This document shows, in pieces, positions 33,896 to 45,100 of a stretch of DNA of 64,000 bases; within the stretch, counting starts at the first letter, position 1; every line of letters begins with the position of its first letter. A program made the position numbers and the translations under genes. Source of the DNA: Asterochloris sp. CNOR1 (Eukaryota; Chlorophyta; Trebouxiophyceae; Trebouxiales; Trebouxiaceae); NCBI GenBank assembly GCA_963969365.1, contig OZ017750.1:1860001-1924000 (forward strand). The letters are read 5' to 3'. The notes under the pieces were generated by a model. The model had not been told where the DNA came from, searched no databases, and saw only the letters and a program-made list of their open reading frames with translations.

Positions 33896-36195
33896 TCAGG
33901 GTTGGGCTGAGATGAGATGGGGAGAGCGCCGCACTTTTGTGCCATCAACTTCGGACACATGAGCTGCTGCTTTACCATTCCAACGCCTGGGCACCACAAA
34001 AGCATCCTTGGCCTTGGCTGGCGGCTGCCCCTGCCTGGTCCTTGACGCCTTGCCCACCGGGAGCTGCAGCTTGCGGTCAAACGAGCTGCTCATGTCTGTC
34101 TGAAGCAGAAGGTTGCTGGCTACCAGCAGTTCTGCATGGTAGAGAGAGCTGGTTAGTGAAGTTCCCTCCGCAACAGGAAGCATAGATGGCATGGTGGTGA
34201 GGAGGCATGTATGAGCGGCGCTTTAGCAAAGCATCAGCTGTGCCACGCAGTCAGCCTTGAAGTGCAACCAGCCAGGGCTTGCAAATAAGGCGGCAGGCCT
34301 GTTTGGGGGGGGGGAAGGGGGGGGGGGGCAGGAGTGGAAGGTGTTAGGGAGGAGATGTGCGGTCAGGCAAATGGTGCAGGAAGCAATGCCGAGCGGCGAG
34401 AGCACTGCTTCTGAGAGTGCTCACCACTGAATGTCTTGGGGTCCTGCTGGGCAGCTTCGAAGTCTGATTGGTCAATGCCATCCTCCAGCAAGTCCAAGAT
34501 GAACATCGCTCGAGTGGCCAGCACATTGTCCACCTTGGCGTCCAGAATCTCTGCCAGCACTGCAGGCCCTCCAGCCTGCACATGCAAGGCAGTGCCAACC
34601 ATACTGTATGCATGGCACCACATTTAAACAGTGTGCGCGACCATAGCGTCCAAGATGTCTGCCAGCACTGCTGCCGTCTACACATTTGGGACACCTATGT
34701 GGTCAGCCTTGACAACCATTATCGCAGAGCCTCAGGCCTGCATGGACAGCAGAAATCATGTGGTCAGCTCAATGTCAGAGTTGTCTGCCAGCCCTGCCAG
34801 CTAGCCAGCCTGCATGTCAATGACACCTTGCTAGCAGCTTCCCACGCAAAACCTTGCATGGCGCAGAGACCATGCACATTGGGCCCTGCCAGGCAGCTGC
34901 TGAACTCTGCTCGGGCCCCATTGTGCAGGCACACCACGGTGGCCATGCTTACCTGTGACTTGCTAGCCCAACAGTGCACAGCAGCTGCTGCCCACCTGCT
35001 CCAGTGCCACTTTGTTCTTCGCATTGAGCTGCAAGTTCATGATGGCTCCGGCTGCATGGGCTGCAGCGGGGGTGTACAGTCCCCCGCGGCTGGGCCTGTC
35101 ACCCTGCCGGCTGCCCAGGCCAACCTGGGCCAGCACATTGCGGGCTGCTGCACTGTCTATTGCAGACACAGACCCAGAAGGGCGCTGCATCTCCCTGTGC
35201 TGCTGCACAGACTGCGTCAGGATGGCCAGCAATGCCTTTATGCCCTCCGCCTCCCTGATGGCATCCTGCAGGGGCCACTTCAGTGCCTGAGTGGGGCAGC
35301 TCTGCATTGCCATTGCAGGCATGTCAGCTCCCGCCTGGCTGCATTGCACACCAAGCGCTGCTGCTGCTTTTTGAAAAAGCTGATCCCTGCAGGGGTTGCG
35401 GGAAGGATGCAGTGCTTGCAGGGCTGAAGCTCTGCAGACCAGTCAAGATGCTGTATGCACTGTCCTCGGGAGATGCAGGGCTGGTGTGGAGTGCATGCCT
35501 TGTTGATTTCAGAGGCTGCCAGGGCCATTAGCGCCTTAGCAGCCTGCTCTGCTGCCACACTGCTGATGCCCTCCCCCAGCAGCAGCACCAGGGGCCTGCA
35601 GGCAGTGTAGCAGCCCTGTCATGGCCCAGTTCGGCAATGGCAGGGACCCCTTGAGAGGTACCTGGCAGCATTACAGGCTGGCCATGAACCGCCTACATGC
35701 GACATTGGGCCTTGGGTGCTGCTCTCAGGTGGAGTCACCTGATGCAGCCCTCTGCACGCAGCACTTCACGCCCGTCTGGCAGAGATGCCAGCTCTGAGAC
35801 AGCCTGGGATGCTGCGGCTCGCACTTCGCTGCAGCAAGATGGTGAATGGTCCTGCTTTTGCAGCCTGCACAGTGCACATGCTTGCTGGGTCACCTTCAGA
35901 CCTCACCTCTCTCTGCCCTGCAACAGTTCTACCGCGCAAGAGACTAGGTCCCTGCCAGTGTGTGACACATATGCTGGGTTCTCCCTGTTTAGGCGGAGGA
36001 GCTGCAGGTAGGCTGGACCTTGTGAGCCATGTGCTGTGCAAAGGGATGCTCTGCCAGGATTCACATGGCGATGTTCACCTTGTGACAGCCTTCAACCTGG
36101 TCCCTGGAGCTGTCAGAACTCAACTGGTTCTTGATGATGCCGACTGTCTTAGCATTGGGGGTCAGCGACACCCCCACGAAGTCGTCAGAAGACAT
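33896..36195 (-). CDS. Armadillo-repeat protein, conserved but unnamed
   Basis: The start at 36195 gives MSSDDFVGVSLTPNAKTVGI with IKNQLSSDSSRDQ. Armadillo-type helices follow: EVRAAASQAVSELASLPDGR (35735-35830), LLLGEGISSVAAEQAAKALM with ALAASEINK (35500-35590), LQDAIREAEGIKALLAILTQ and AAAHAAGAIMNLQLNAKNKV (35000-35275), GPAVLAEILDAKVDNVLATR with MFILDLLEDGIDQSDFEAAQ (34425-34575). The last exon has ELLVASNLLLQTDMSSSFDR and KDAFVVPRRWNG and stops at 33896-33898. Such proteins usually bind other proteins through the ARM groove; I cannot name the partner or the subfamily. Convergent with HOP (167 bp between stops), divergent from the pseudokinase gene. The intron before the exon at 34575 carries decayed copies of that exon's start. 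Confidence 0.7.
34305..34328. repeat. Poly-G tract
   Basis: Ten G, two A, twelve G on the plus strand, in the last intron of the ARM gene. In the ARM transcript it is a C-run about 100 bp downstream of a donor. A likely site of length variation and sequencing error. Confidence 0.9.
34625..34830 (-). repeat. Exon-edge echoes of the ARM-gene exon at 34575
   Basis: The exon begins (minus strand) GGCCTGCAGTGCTGGCAGAG then ATTCTGGACGCC (PAVLAEILDA). A copy at 34625-34680 reads GCAGCAGTGCTGGCAGACAT then CTTGGACGC (AAVLADILDA). A third, more decayed copy at about 34780-34830 has CAGGCTGGCTAGCTGGCAGG then GCTGGCAGACA. Both lie in the intron upstream of the real exon. Confidence 0.75.
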
Positions 36196-36574
36196 CTTTC
36201 GACAGTGCTTCAAATATACCGTGGGTGTACGCCAGTCAACTATGGGATCTCTTTGACCGGACGAGTGCTATGTGGAGTGCAGGAAACAAGCCCTGGACAA
36301 GACGCATAACAGTCCACAAGCACATGGGCATGGCACAGGCATGGAGTCACAGGAACAGCTGACCAAAAGGCTTGGGAGCTGTAGGGAATGCCTTCACCAG
36401 ACGCAAATCGCTCAATGACTGAACAGGTAGTTCTTACTGCATCCCAGCCGAAGTGGTGCATAAGCAATGTGCAGGCTGCATGATTTTGTTCATGTGTCCT
36501 CTGCAGGGCTGCACCCTCTCAGAAACGATGTTGGCACCAGCTTCCCACCCCTGGTGACTGGCACAGGGAGCTGC
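36196..36574. promoter_or_regulatory. Divergent promoter between ARM gene and pseudokinase gene
   Basis: About 380 bp between start codons on opposite strands. It holds both promoters and 5' UTRs. No coding block with good splice borders is visible, although the frame of the pseudokinase start stays open upstream to 36467. Confidence 0.5.
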
Positions 36575-39500
36575 ATGCTGTGCTGCGGTCGGCGGCTACG
36601 CAAAGGGAAAGGCAGCGACTTGAAGACTCCTCAACCACCCCAGTTCATCACAGTCAGCCAGAGGGGCGGTGAGCTTCCTTTGCACCCTCAGCAGTGCTGT
36701 GCAGCCATCATTCTTGTGCGCTCAGGTTCACATTCATTGCTGCCTTTTGGGCTGCAGGGGTGGGCCGTGCCCAGAGCGTGCTCCCAGACTCCCAGCGCTT
36801 CAGCTACAGCAGCCTGCACGCAGCGACAGATGGGTTCAGCCGCAGCAAGCTCTTGCATGAGGGGAGCACCACCAGCTGGTTCCAGGGGGATCTGGCAAAT
36901 GGGACTGCTGTGGCAGTCAAAGTTCTGCGGAGCCCAGAGGTGGCAGTCTGGAGCGGCCTTGCAGCAGTGTGACTGCCACCTCCAGAGTTCACTGCATATA
37001 TCTGGCCAGCATATAATCCTGGTGCATCGTGCAAGGCAGCTGCCTAGGTCAGTGGGGTGCACTCATCCAGCATGCGGTGTGCTGCAGCCCCCAGGCTGTT
37101 GCTTTGTGACCTGTCCAGCATGTTCTGTAGCCTGTGCAGGCCCAGGTGTATGCCTTCTGGACTGCTTGGGGCTCAGCATGGCCAGTGCAAAGTCGCTGCC
37201 CAAGCTGTTGGCCTAAGGCCGTTGCCATTGCCGTTGCCATTGCCCATGCCTAGCCTGCTGGGGCTGCAATGGGCCTGCTGGCCTGCTTGAAGTGCAGCCA
37301 CAGTGACTGGCATTGATTCCAGCGTAGAGTTTTGCACGGCTTGCAGGGGCACCCAGCACTCTGGTCTGCCCTGCGGGCTCGCTTCACAAGGCTGCTGTGC
37401 AGATTGGAATCCATCACCTGCTTGGCCGTGGCCTGCAGGGGCGCCCAGCCTCTAGTACTGTCCGGGGCTGCTTGGCTGCCTCTGACATAGCCACCTGGCA
37501 GTGTGCCATGCATAGTGAAAAACATCAGAAACGTTGATGCGCTGCCTGCAGGGATGTCCAGCTTTTGGCACTGCCTTAGGGCTTTCAGCCCGTCTGCGCC
37601 ACAGGCACCTGGCAGTCCTGCTGGGGGTGTGCGACGAGGGTGGCCACCTGATGGCTGTCCATGAGCTGCACCAGCATGGCAGCCTGGAGGGCATGCTGGA
37701 CGGGACTGCCCCTGCAGCCGCCCATTTCACCTGGGCAGCGCGTCTCGGACTGGGACAGGGGCTGGCAAGGGCACTAGCCTACCTGCACCAGGTGGGACTT
37801 GCTCTGCAGCTGCTGCATGTTAGTACCGGCCAGGGGCACATCCGCAAAGCTGTGCGGCGTGCTTCACAGCAGTCTGCTGGGCACAGTCATGATTCGGCTG
37901 GATGGAGCCCTGCCAAGGTACAGTGGGACAGCTTGCTGCTGCAACAGCAATGTGCAGAGGGCGAGCCAAAGCCAACCTCAAAGGCCGTTCCCTGACCTGT
38001 GCAGGTGGCAGAGCCCCCAGTGGCGCACTGCAGGGTCGCTCCAGATCATGTATTGGTGGACAACCATGGGCAGGCTCGGCTCACCGGGTTTGGACAGGCA
38101 CAGACCATACGCAGCCCAGATGCCGCTGCAGGCAACCCCACTCTGCTCCCTGGCAGACCCAGCCCACTCTCGGGTTCCCCCTGGCACAGGCTGTGTGCCA
38201 TGCACTGCTTATATGTGGCATCAGCATACCAAGGCTTGATGTTCTGTCTGCTGCCTGCGGTGACCTCCACTACTGCTGCAGGCACTGCAGCCTCTGGTGA
38301 GGACGCCCTGGCCTTCGGCGCAGTGCTGGGGCAGCTGCTGTGCGGGCGCCAGGCAGGGATGCACCCCCGCCAGGCAGCCGTGCAGATGGCCCCCCTCCTG
38401 CTGGGCCTGCTGGGGGGGCAGCCTCTGCTGGACCGCCACCTGCAGCTGCTGGGGGGTGCACCCCTGGGGGAGGTGGTGGCAGTGGCTGAGCTGGCGCTGG
38501 CCTGCATGGACCCTGTCCCCTCCTGGAGGTGTGCTCACCATCCCACCATCTGCCGACTGCAGGTGCTGAGAGACTTGCTGCAGGTGCTCCCACATGCAGC
38601 AGACGGATGCACACTGCTGTGCTTGTCTGGGCGAGCTTGCACTGTGCAAGGCAGGCAGCACTCAGGCAAGACTCTGTTCTGCACGTGTGGTAGGGGGGAA
38701 AGGATCACATCACGAATATCACGAGGGGCGGCCAACCAAAGCGCACTGTTGCAGTGCCAGCCTGATGGCTTCTGCGCATCAGAGCCACGCAACTCACCCA
38801 CTGCAGAGCTCTCAGCCAGCCCTGCCGTGTCCCTCCAAGACCTGCACAAGTGCTGGGCCATCCCACTCTGGTCATGTTGCTGCAACAAATGCCCTCTTTT
38901 GCATTCACTGAGGCTATGCTGTGATTGGGGTTCTGGAGTGCATGTGGCTGGTTCACCTGCACGTTATCTTTGGCTGTGCCTGGAGTGTGCTGCTGCAGAC
39001 GTTGACGGTTCTTGCAGGCCGAGCATGCTGCAGGCCGCGGACTGCCTGCAAGCCGTGCTGCATGGCCGCCCCCGACCCAGCCTGCGGCCTGCAGCTGGCG
39101 CATCAGCGCTCGCGGGCGGCAGCCTGCGCATGAGTGCGGGCTATGGTAACGAGCTGGGTGTGCCAGGGCCATCCCACAACCTGTCTCCGCTGGGGGCAGG
39201 CCTGCCCTATCCCCGCTTCCATGAGGCTTCGGGGCCCCTGGATAGCATCCTGCAGCAGGGGATGGCTGCTGAAGAGGGCCAGGCTGGCAGGCGCTGGACA
39301 GGCGAGCCATCCGTCCAGGGTGAGGACAATGGGCGTTCAAAGGTGTGATGGCATGCGCTGACAGAGGCGGCCAGCTTGTCGCCCCTGGGTCTGCCGTTAT
39401 CTGACACTGTCATGGTCTGCACTCTGACTTGGGGCACCCACATCAGGCATGAGACGCATTTTTGAGCGGAGAGGCACATCCAGGTACGGCTGCTAAGACC

Positions 39501-41790
39501 TAGGTCTTGGTCTCTGTCTCGGGTGGGGTCCCTATTGTGCACCAGTACCGTCACAGCTCAGGGGATGCGCTACCTACACCAGTGCCGCCCACCACCTGCC
39601 TCTGGCTGCAGGAGGGCCTGCACCGGTGCGCCAACAGCGGCACAGCTCGGGGGATGCAGCAGCACCACCTGTGCAGCACGCCCACCACCGCACCACCTCC
39701 ACCTTTGGATTCAACATGCTGTTTGGCCTCAAGCAGGTGGTTGAGCAGCAGCAGGCAGCTGGGCCCCAGGAGCAGGCCAAGTCACCTGCTCCCGCACAGC
39801 CCAGCCTGCACCAGCAGGAGTGCAGCGGCGGCGCCTGGTCCCACAGACAGCACCTGCAGCAGCAGTGGCCTGAGTCGGGCAGCTGCCACCAGGACAGCCC
39901 CTCGCCAGAGGCCCGCCCCTGCCAGCAGGCACCGCTTGTTGACGCTTGGCAGCAGCCCGTCGAATGCACCGACGGGTGGCCGGAGCCAGTCAAGCCGCCC
40001 CAACAGGAGCAGCCCACCGTCCCCTTGCAGCACCCAGCCCTTGCAGCGCCTGTCATGGGGGTGCCGGTGCCTGGGCAGGTGCTGGACCGGCAGCACCAGC
40101 TGCTGCTGCAGCGAGCCAGCGAGATGCAGCGCAGTGCAGCTGCGCCCTCAGCGCCGCCCGCACACCTGCAGGTAGCATCGACCTCATCACCGCCCTGCAT
40201 CTCATAGCTTTGTCATGCCAAAAGATGTGTGTGGCCAGCTGCTGCAGCGGGCCGGCCAGGTGCAGTGCGTTGCAGCTGCACCTTGAGCAGCGCCCGCCCG
40301 CCTGCACGTGGTTGCTGTGCCCATGCCTGCGCGTCTTGTGCTTGTGCCACGCCCAGCAGTGAGCAGCTGCCGCTGTCTGGCCTGCTGCAGACCCCTGGCC
40401 ATTGTCAGCCCACCTGGGGTCACACTCAATTGCAACCGCCTGCCTGCATGCTGCCCTCACACTTTTCATGCCCGTGGTCACCCCTTCACAGGCCAGCACA
40501 GGCACTTGTCATGAGAGGAGCTTGGCCATGTGCCACCCTGAGGTGCTCTCCCTGTCAGTCTAAACTGCAAGGGCTGCAGCAGTGCAGAACTGACTTGCCA
40601 GGCACTTGCTGCAGGTGTTGGTGGGCAGCCCTGCTGGCAGTCCCCCCATGCTCAGCCACCGCCGCGCCTTCAGCGAGCTGCCACAGCGCGCCAACGCCCT
40701 GCGCGACAGCGCCTACAGCAGCGGGGAGGTGCAGGGGCCCAGATCCCGCGGCCCCACTGGAAGCTTGCCAAGTGGGTCTCACTGCGATGAGGCTGCAACT
40801 GCTTTGTGTGCAATTGCATGAAGGGTTGAGGGCTTGACCACCAGGCAACTTGGCAGGTGACTATGCACAGGCTGGTTCTGCTGTGTGGAAAGCTTGAGGA
40901 TTGGCAGTCCACCGTGATGTGACTGCCTTTGGAACAGGCCGAGCACCAGTCTACTACGCTACAGCCTGTGGCCACTGGGTGTTGTATGCTTTATGAGCCG
41001 TCAGGCAAGTAGCGGGCACTAGTTGCATGTTGTCAACAGGTCCTTCCATGCTTCAGATGCCCAGGGTGTGGACAGCATAGGGCAGCCAGTGGCAGAGACC
41101 TGCTCCCCCCAGCAGCAGCGTGGCAGCCACGTGCGCAGCGCCAGCTGTGCTCCGCCCCGGGCAACCTCGCACGAGCGCCTGGTGTGCTCAAGCTCACAGC
41201 GCCCTAGTGCTGCGGCCCATCAGCACAGGAGCTGCTGCATACGCTCCTATGCGACTTTAGGGCATGTACATAGCACCCACATGAATGCTGCACTCCAAGC
41301 ATCCAGAGCTTGTTGCCTGCACCCTCTGGCTGCATTTGGTATGTCCACACTGGCTGCCCATGTCAATCAGCAAGGCTGCTGCCCGGATGTCTGTTGGCTG
41401 TCACCACATGCAGCACCCGCTGCGCTCCCCTGTGCAGCAGGCGCCTCGTCACCTGCAGCGATGGGGCACTGGCAGCAGTGCCTGCCACGGCGGCCTGGAT
41501 GTGAGGGACCAGTCCCTGGCTCAGCTGTCAACCTGCCGCCTTCGCAGCTTGCAGCAGAGCAAGTCGCGGGGCTCCTGTGGGGATGCTGGGAAGTCAGCTG
41601 GCTGGGTTCCACATGAGTCCAGGGGTTGCAGCAGCCCCAGCAAGCTCTTGCCAGAAAACATGCTGCGAAGTGAGGAGCCCTGCCACAGCAGAGACTGCTC
41701 CCCCCTCAGGAGTGGGCTCATCAGGTGCACCTGCTGCCTGCTTTGTTGCCATGCACCGTCTGCCTGTATCACCACCACGTACGTGATGCC
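36575..41790 (+). CDS. Receptor-like cytoplasmic pseudokinase with long disordered tail
   Basis: Exon 1 (36575-36668) starts MLCCGRRLRKGKG; the two Cys near the N-terminus could be acylated. Exon 2 (from 36758) has RFSYSSLHAATDGFSRSKLL and VAVKVL, the plant RLCK pattern. Then LRHRHLAVLLGVCDEGGHLM, HGSLEGML and LALGQGLARALAYLHQ-like helices (37540-37791), PPVAHCRVAPDHVLVDNHGQ then ARLTGFG (about 38006-38100), FGAVLGQLLCGRQ and ALACMDPVPSWRPSMLQAAD (38282-39050). The catalytic motifs are lost: HRD reads HCR, the Asn of the loop is His, DFG reads GFG, the Gly loop and the alpha-C Glu are degenerate; only the beta-3 Lys remains. The tail (39019 on) is Ser/Gln/Pro-rich: STFGFNMLFGLKQVVEQQQA (39612-40171), SHRRAFSELPQRANALRDSA (40615-40726), GLDVRDQSLAQLSTCRLRSL. 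The 3' end near 41790 is a guess. Confidence 0.65.
39520..39588 (+). repeat. Exon-edge echo upstream of the exon at 39612
   Basis: The exon starting at 39612 contains CACAGCTCGGGGGATGC (peptide RHSSGDAAAPPV). A copy about 93 bp upstream has CACAGCTCAGGGGATGC (RHSSGDALPTPV), with matching flanks CACCAGTACCG against CACCGGTGCG. It lies in the preceding intron and its acceptor AG is lost. Confidence 0.75.
40236..40315 (+). repeat. Exon-edge echo of the exon end at 40171
   Basis: The exon end (about 40098-40171, QRASEMQRSAAAPSAPPAHL plus donor GTAGC) recurs about 139 bp downstream in the next intron: GCTGCTGCAGCGGGCC...GTTGCAGCTGCACC...GCGCCCGCCCGC. The copied donor is damaged (CACGTGG). This is a donor-side copy, the mirror image of the acceptor-side ones. 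Confidence 0.75.
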
Positions 41791-42147
41791 TGCTTTGCGG
41801 CCATGCCCTTGTTATCCACCTGATGCTGTGCTCCCCTGTCTGCTGCCTTGTTCCTGCTCCCACGAGTGTGCAGGGCCCCAGCCTCACGCTGGTGCTTGGT
41901 TGTTTCTTCCTGCTAGCGCAGCAGGCTGTAGATGTCTGGCCAAATGCCATGCTTTTGCTTCTTACAGGGCAGACTCTCCCTAGGCCAACCGTGCTTACAC
42001 ACAGCTTCAGCCACTCTCGACTGGTGTTTCGGTGAAACTAGCTTCAAATTGGTTTCAAGTCTAGCAGTAGGGATAGGGGCAGCTGCGGCACTGACTGGTG
42101 CTGAAAGAATAGGTAGCTGGCAGGGTGTAGCAAGTAAGATGCCTGCC

Positions 42148-45100
42148 TCACTGGATCTTTGCCCATCTGGCCATGTCTATGAAATTCTCGCCGCCAATGA
42201 CATTGTTGATGAAACGAATGATCACTGTCGACACATATGCCACCTGAGGCACCTGCAGGCATTCAGCAGGCAGGTTGGTTGCCCAGTCCTCTATTACATG
42301 TCTGCCAGCCTTTTCAAGCAGCATGGCCAACTTCAGGCAGGGCTTATCCCACTTGGGCCTGGGCATTGATGAGGCTGCCCCGGCCCTGAACAACCAAGGA
42401 GAAGAAATCATTACCTTCTTGGCAATGCTCATGTCAACTATGCGCTCCAGGCCAAATACAATCTGGTATCGAGTGTTGGAGGAGACACCCATGAACAGGC
42501 CCCAGACCAGGCCAGTCCTCCACATATCAGGGATGGCAAGGTCGTGCTCCTGTTTACCATAGTAGTGACGCCTGCAAATCGCATCATGACCGGGTCCAAG
42601 GCAGCACTGGGCATAGGCATCCTTGCAGAGCAACTTGTCACTGCGGTCTGTCAGTCGTGCAGCTGACAGGCAGCGTCACTGCAGATTTCATTCAGCACTG
42701 GGCACAGGCATCCATTGCTGCTGCAGCGAGCTTGCACCATGTTGTGCACTTGAGCAGGCAGCTCAGATCCAGCATGTTTGGACAGCGTAAACCTTTCACC
42801 AGCATGACTTCAAGCAAGCTGCCATGCCAACATGCCATACTCATCCCTCATCCAAAACACCCATGGAATGAGTAAACCCACAAGTCTGCTCAGCTGAGCA
42901 GGCCGCCAGAGTGAGAAACGAGCACAATCACATGAGGTGCATCCTGCAGTGGCCTTGTGCACAATGCCACAAAGCCGCAGGGAAGTGGCAGTCAGATTAG
43001 ACGGCCACCAAAAGCAGCAGCCCTCAAACAAGCATTTCAAGCAGATTGCATCTGTCCAGGATCTGAGTGGCCTGGAAGATGAGCACTCACTTGAGCTGCA
43101 TCATGCCGTTGGCAATGCCCTGGCCCACCACGCCGCAGAAGATGCCAGCCAGGCTGTACTCTGCAAACTTGACCAGCCAGCAAGCAGCACGGCTGACGGG
43201 TGTGTAGGTCTTGACGCCGGGCACTGAAGCCTCAAACATGGCGCTGGGCACCTTGTTTAGGAACTGGCCAATTGCTGCACCCATGGCAAGGCAGAGGCTG
43301 GCCTTGGAGAGACTGGGAATGAGTGACACTCAAGCTTGCAGCTGCCCGGCAGACTTGCCCTGCCTGGCTGCAGGACTCACAAACACACATTGAGAGGTCA
43401 CACGGCAGCTGCCAGAAGCAGAGGGACAGAGTGGGTGGGTTGGGGTGCAGGAGGCATCTCCTGTAAGCACCAGTTCATGGTTGTGAATAGTGCGGTGCTC
43501 TCTGCTGAGGATGTGAAGGTTCCTAGCATCATGTCACTGCGAGACGTGCACACAAAGAGCACCTCACCCATGTGGGAGTGTCCTGCTGATCAGCCCCCCC
43601 CCCCCCCCCCCCCACCCCCCTGCCCACCTGTCACCTTCTCGCATCAGACCTAGGCCAGCACCCGTCGCCCTCCCCGTCGGCCGGGTGTGGGGTTGCGCAC
43701 AGCAATGGGCGCCAGCAGGGACACAAACACCCCCTCTGGACAACAGTGACAGTTGGAACCAGCAGGATGCCATGCCCACCAAGGTTGTGGCAGGGTGGTG
43801 AGGGTGGGGCGGTCAGTTGAGGGCTATGTGGCTGCACCCGTCCACACACCACAGTCCCCCAGTCAATTATGCCGCGGTGCTGCACTCACCTCCCTTGCCC
43901 CGAGACTTGGCATGGGGCCCCAGCACAGCGATGGGCGCCAGCAGGGACACCAGCACGCAGTCCAGTACGCAGCCCACCACCAGGTCGCTCAGGTAAAACT
44001 CGAACTCGCCCCAGAAGTCGCTGCCACGCTTGCGCACCTCAGCCACCGTTGCACACCCTGCAGGAGGTACAGCTGTCTGTTGCCGTGTGTGCATGACGGC
44101 CTAGTTGTTGCCAGGGCTGCCGGACAGTGTCAGCTGTAGGAGCCCCTGTGCCGGCAAGCACCCTGCAGCTGGGACAGCGCTTCACATGCCTGCAGAATAC
44201 AGGTGACCTTGAAGCGCCAGGCCACAGGCCTGCAGGTGCCATGATACGAGCCCTTGCAAGCCCTTCAGCAACATCTGATCAATAAGGCAAGCTGCACCTC
44301 TTACTGGGCCTGGGCTGCTTGGGCAGCTGCATCTGTAGGCCGCCAGCAGCTCCACCCGAAGCTGCGCCTTGACTGCTGAGCCAGTTGCATTTCGACTTTC
44401 ACTGGCCTCTCACCGGCCTCCATGGCCACCTCAGCAAACAGCTCGCACAGGAAGCAGGCATTGGTTTAGTGTGTTGCAGCAAGCGCTGCAGCTGTGTCCG
44501 CAGGTACCTGGCACCCTCACATGCATCAAGTGCCACTTTCATGAGCAAGCGTATAGGCAGGGGCCCTGCCTGCCTGAGTGACCAGCCCACGCAGCTCAGG
44601 GAGCCGTGTGTGCAGCCAGTATCAGGAGACCCACCTGCATCAATGGCCACCTCCACAAACAGCTTGAACAGGAAGCGGTGGTCGGCCAGCATACGGTTGC
44701 GCAGCATGCCCACGTTGCGGGCAAAGAAGCCGCTGATGGCTCCCCCCTGCACACAAAGGCATGAAACCTGGAGGCATGGAAGCAAAGAGAGCGGCAGCTG
44801 ACAGCAGCCCCTCTGCAAGGCAGGACACAGAGGCGTGGGGTGCAACCACAGAGGACAGCATGTGATGACACTATTCATCTGCAGCTAGTGGCGGTCCATT
44901 AGGCAGCGCTGTGCAATGTGCGCTCATCACAACAGCAGCAGCACTTGCTTTACCGTCCGTCAGAGTATCAAGCAAACGCAAGGAGCGAAGCAAGTGTGCC
45001 CTACCGTTAGGACAGATGGAGTTGCAGTCTGGCACAAAGTAAAGCGCTTTCCTTGCTGTCTGCATTGACCAAGCAGCATCACCTGCAGCTGGAGGTAGCT

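Noticed and set aside
41023-41616. Plus-strand frame of 197 codons reading past the pseudokinase tail
   Set aside because: Only its first part (to about 41235) fits as a tail exon. The rest reads through probable intron, and another frame gives a better Ser/Arg-rich exon.
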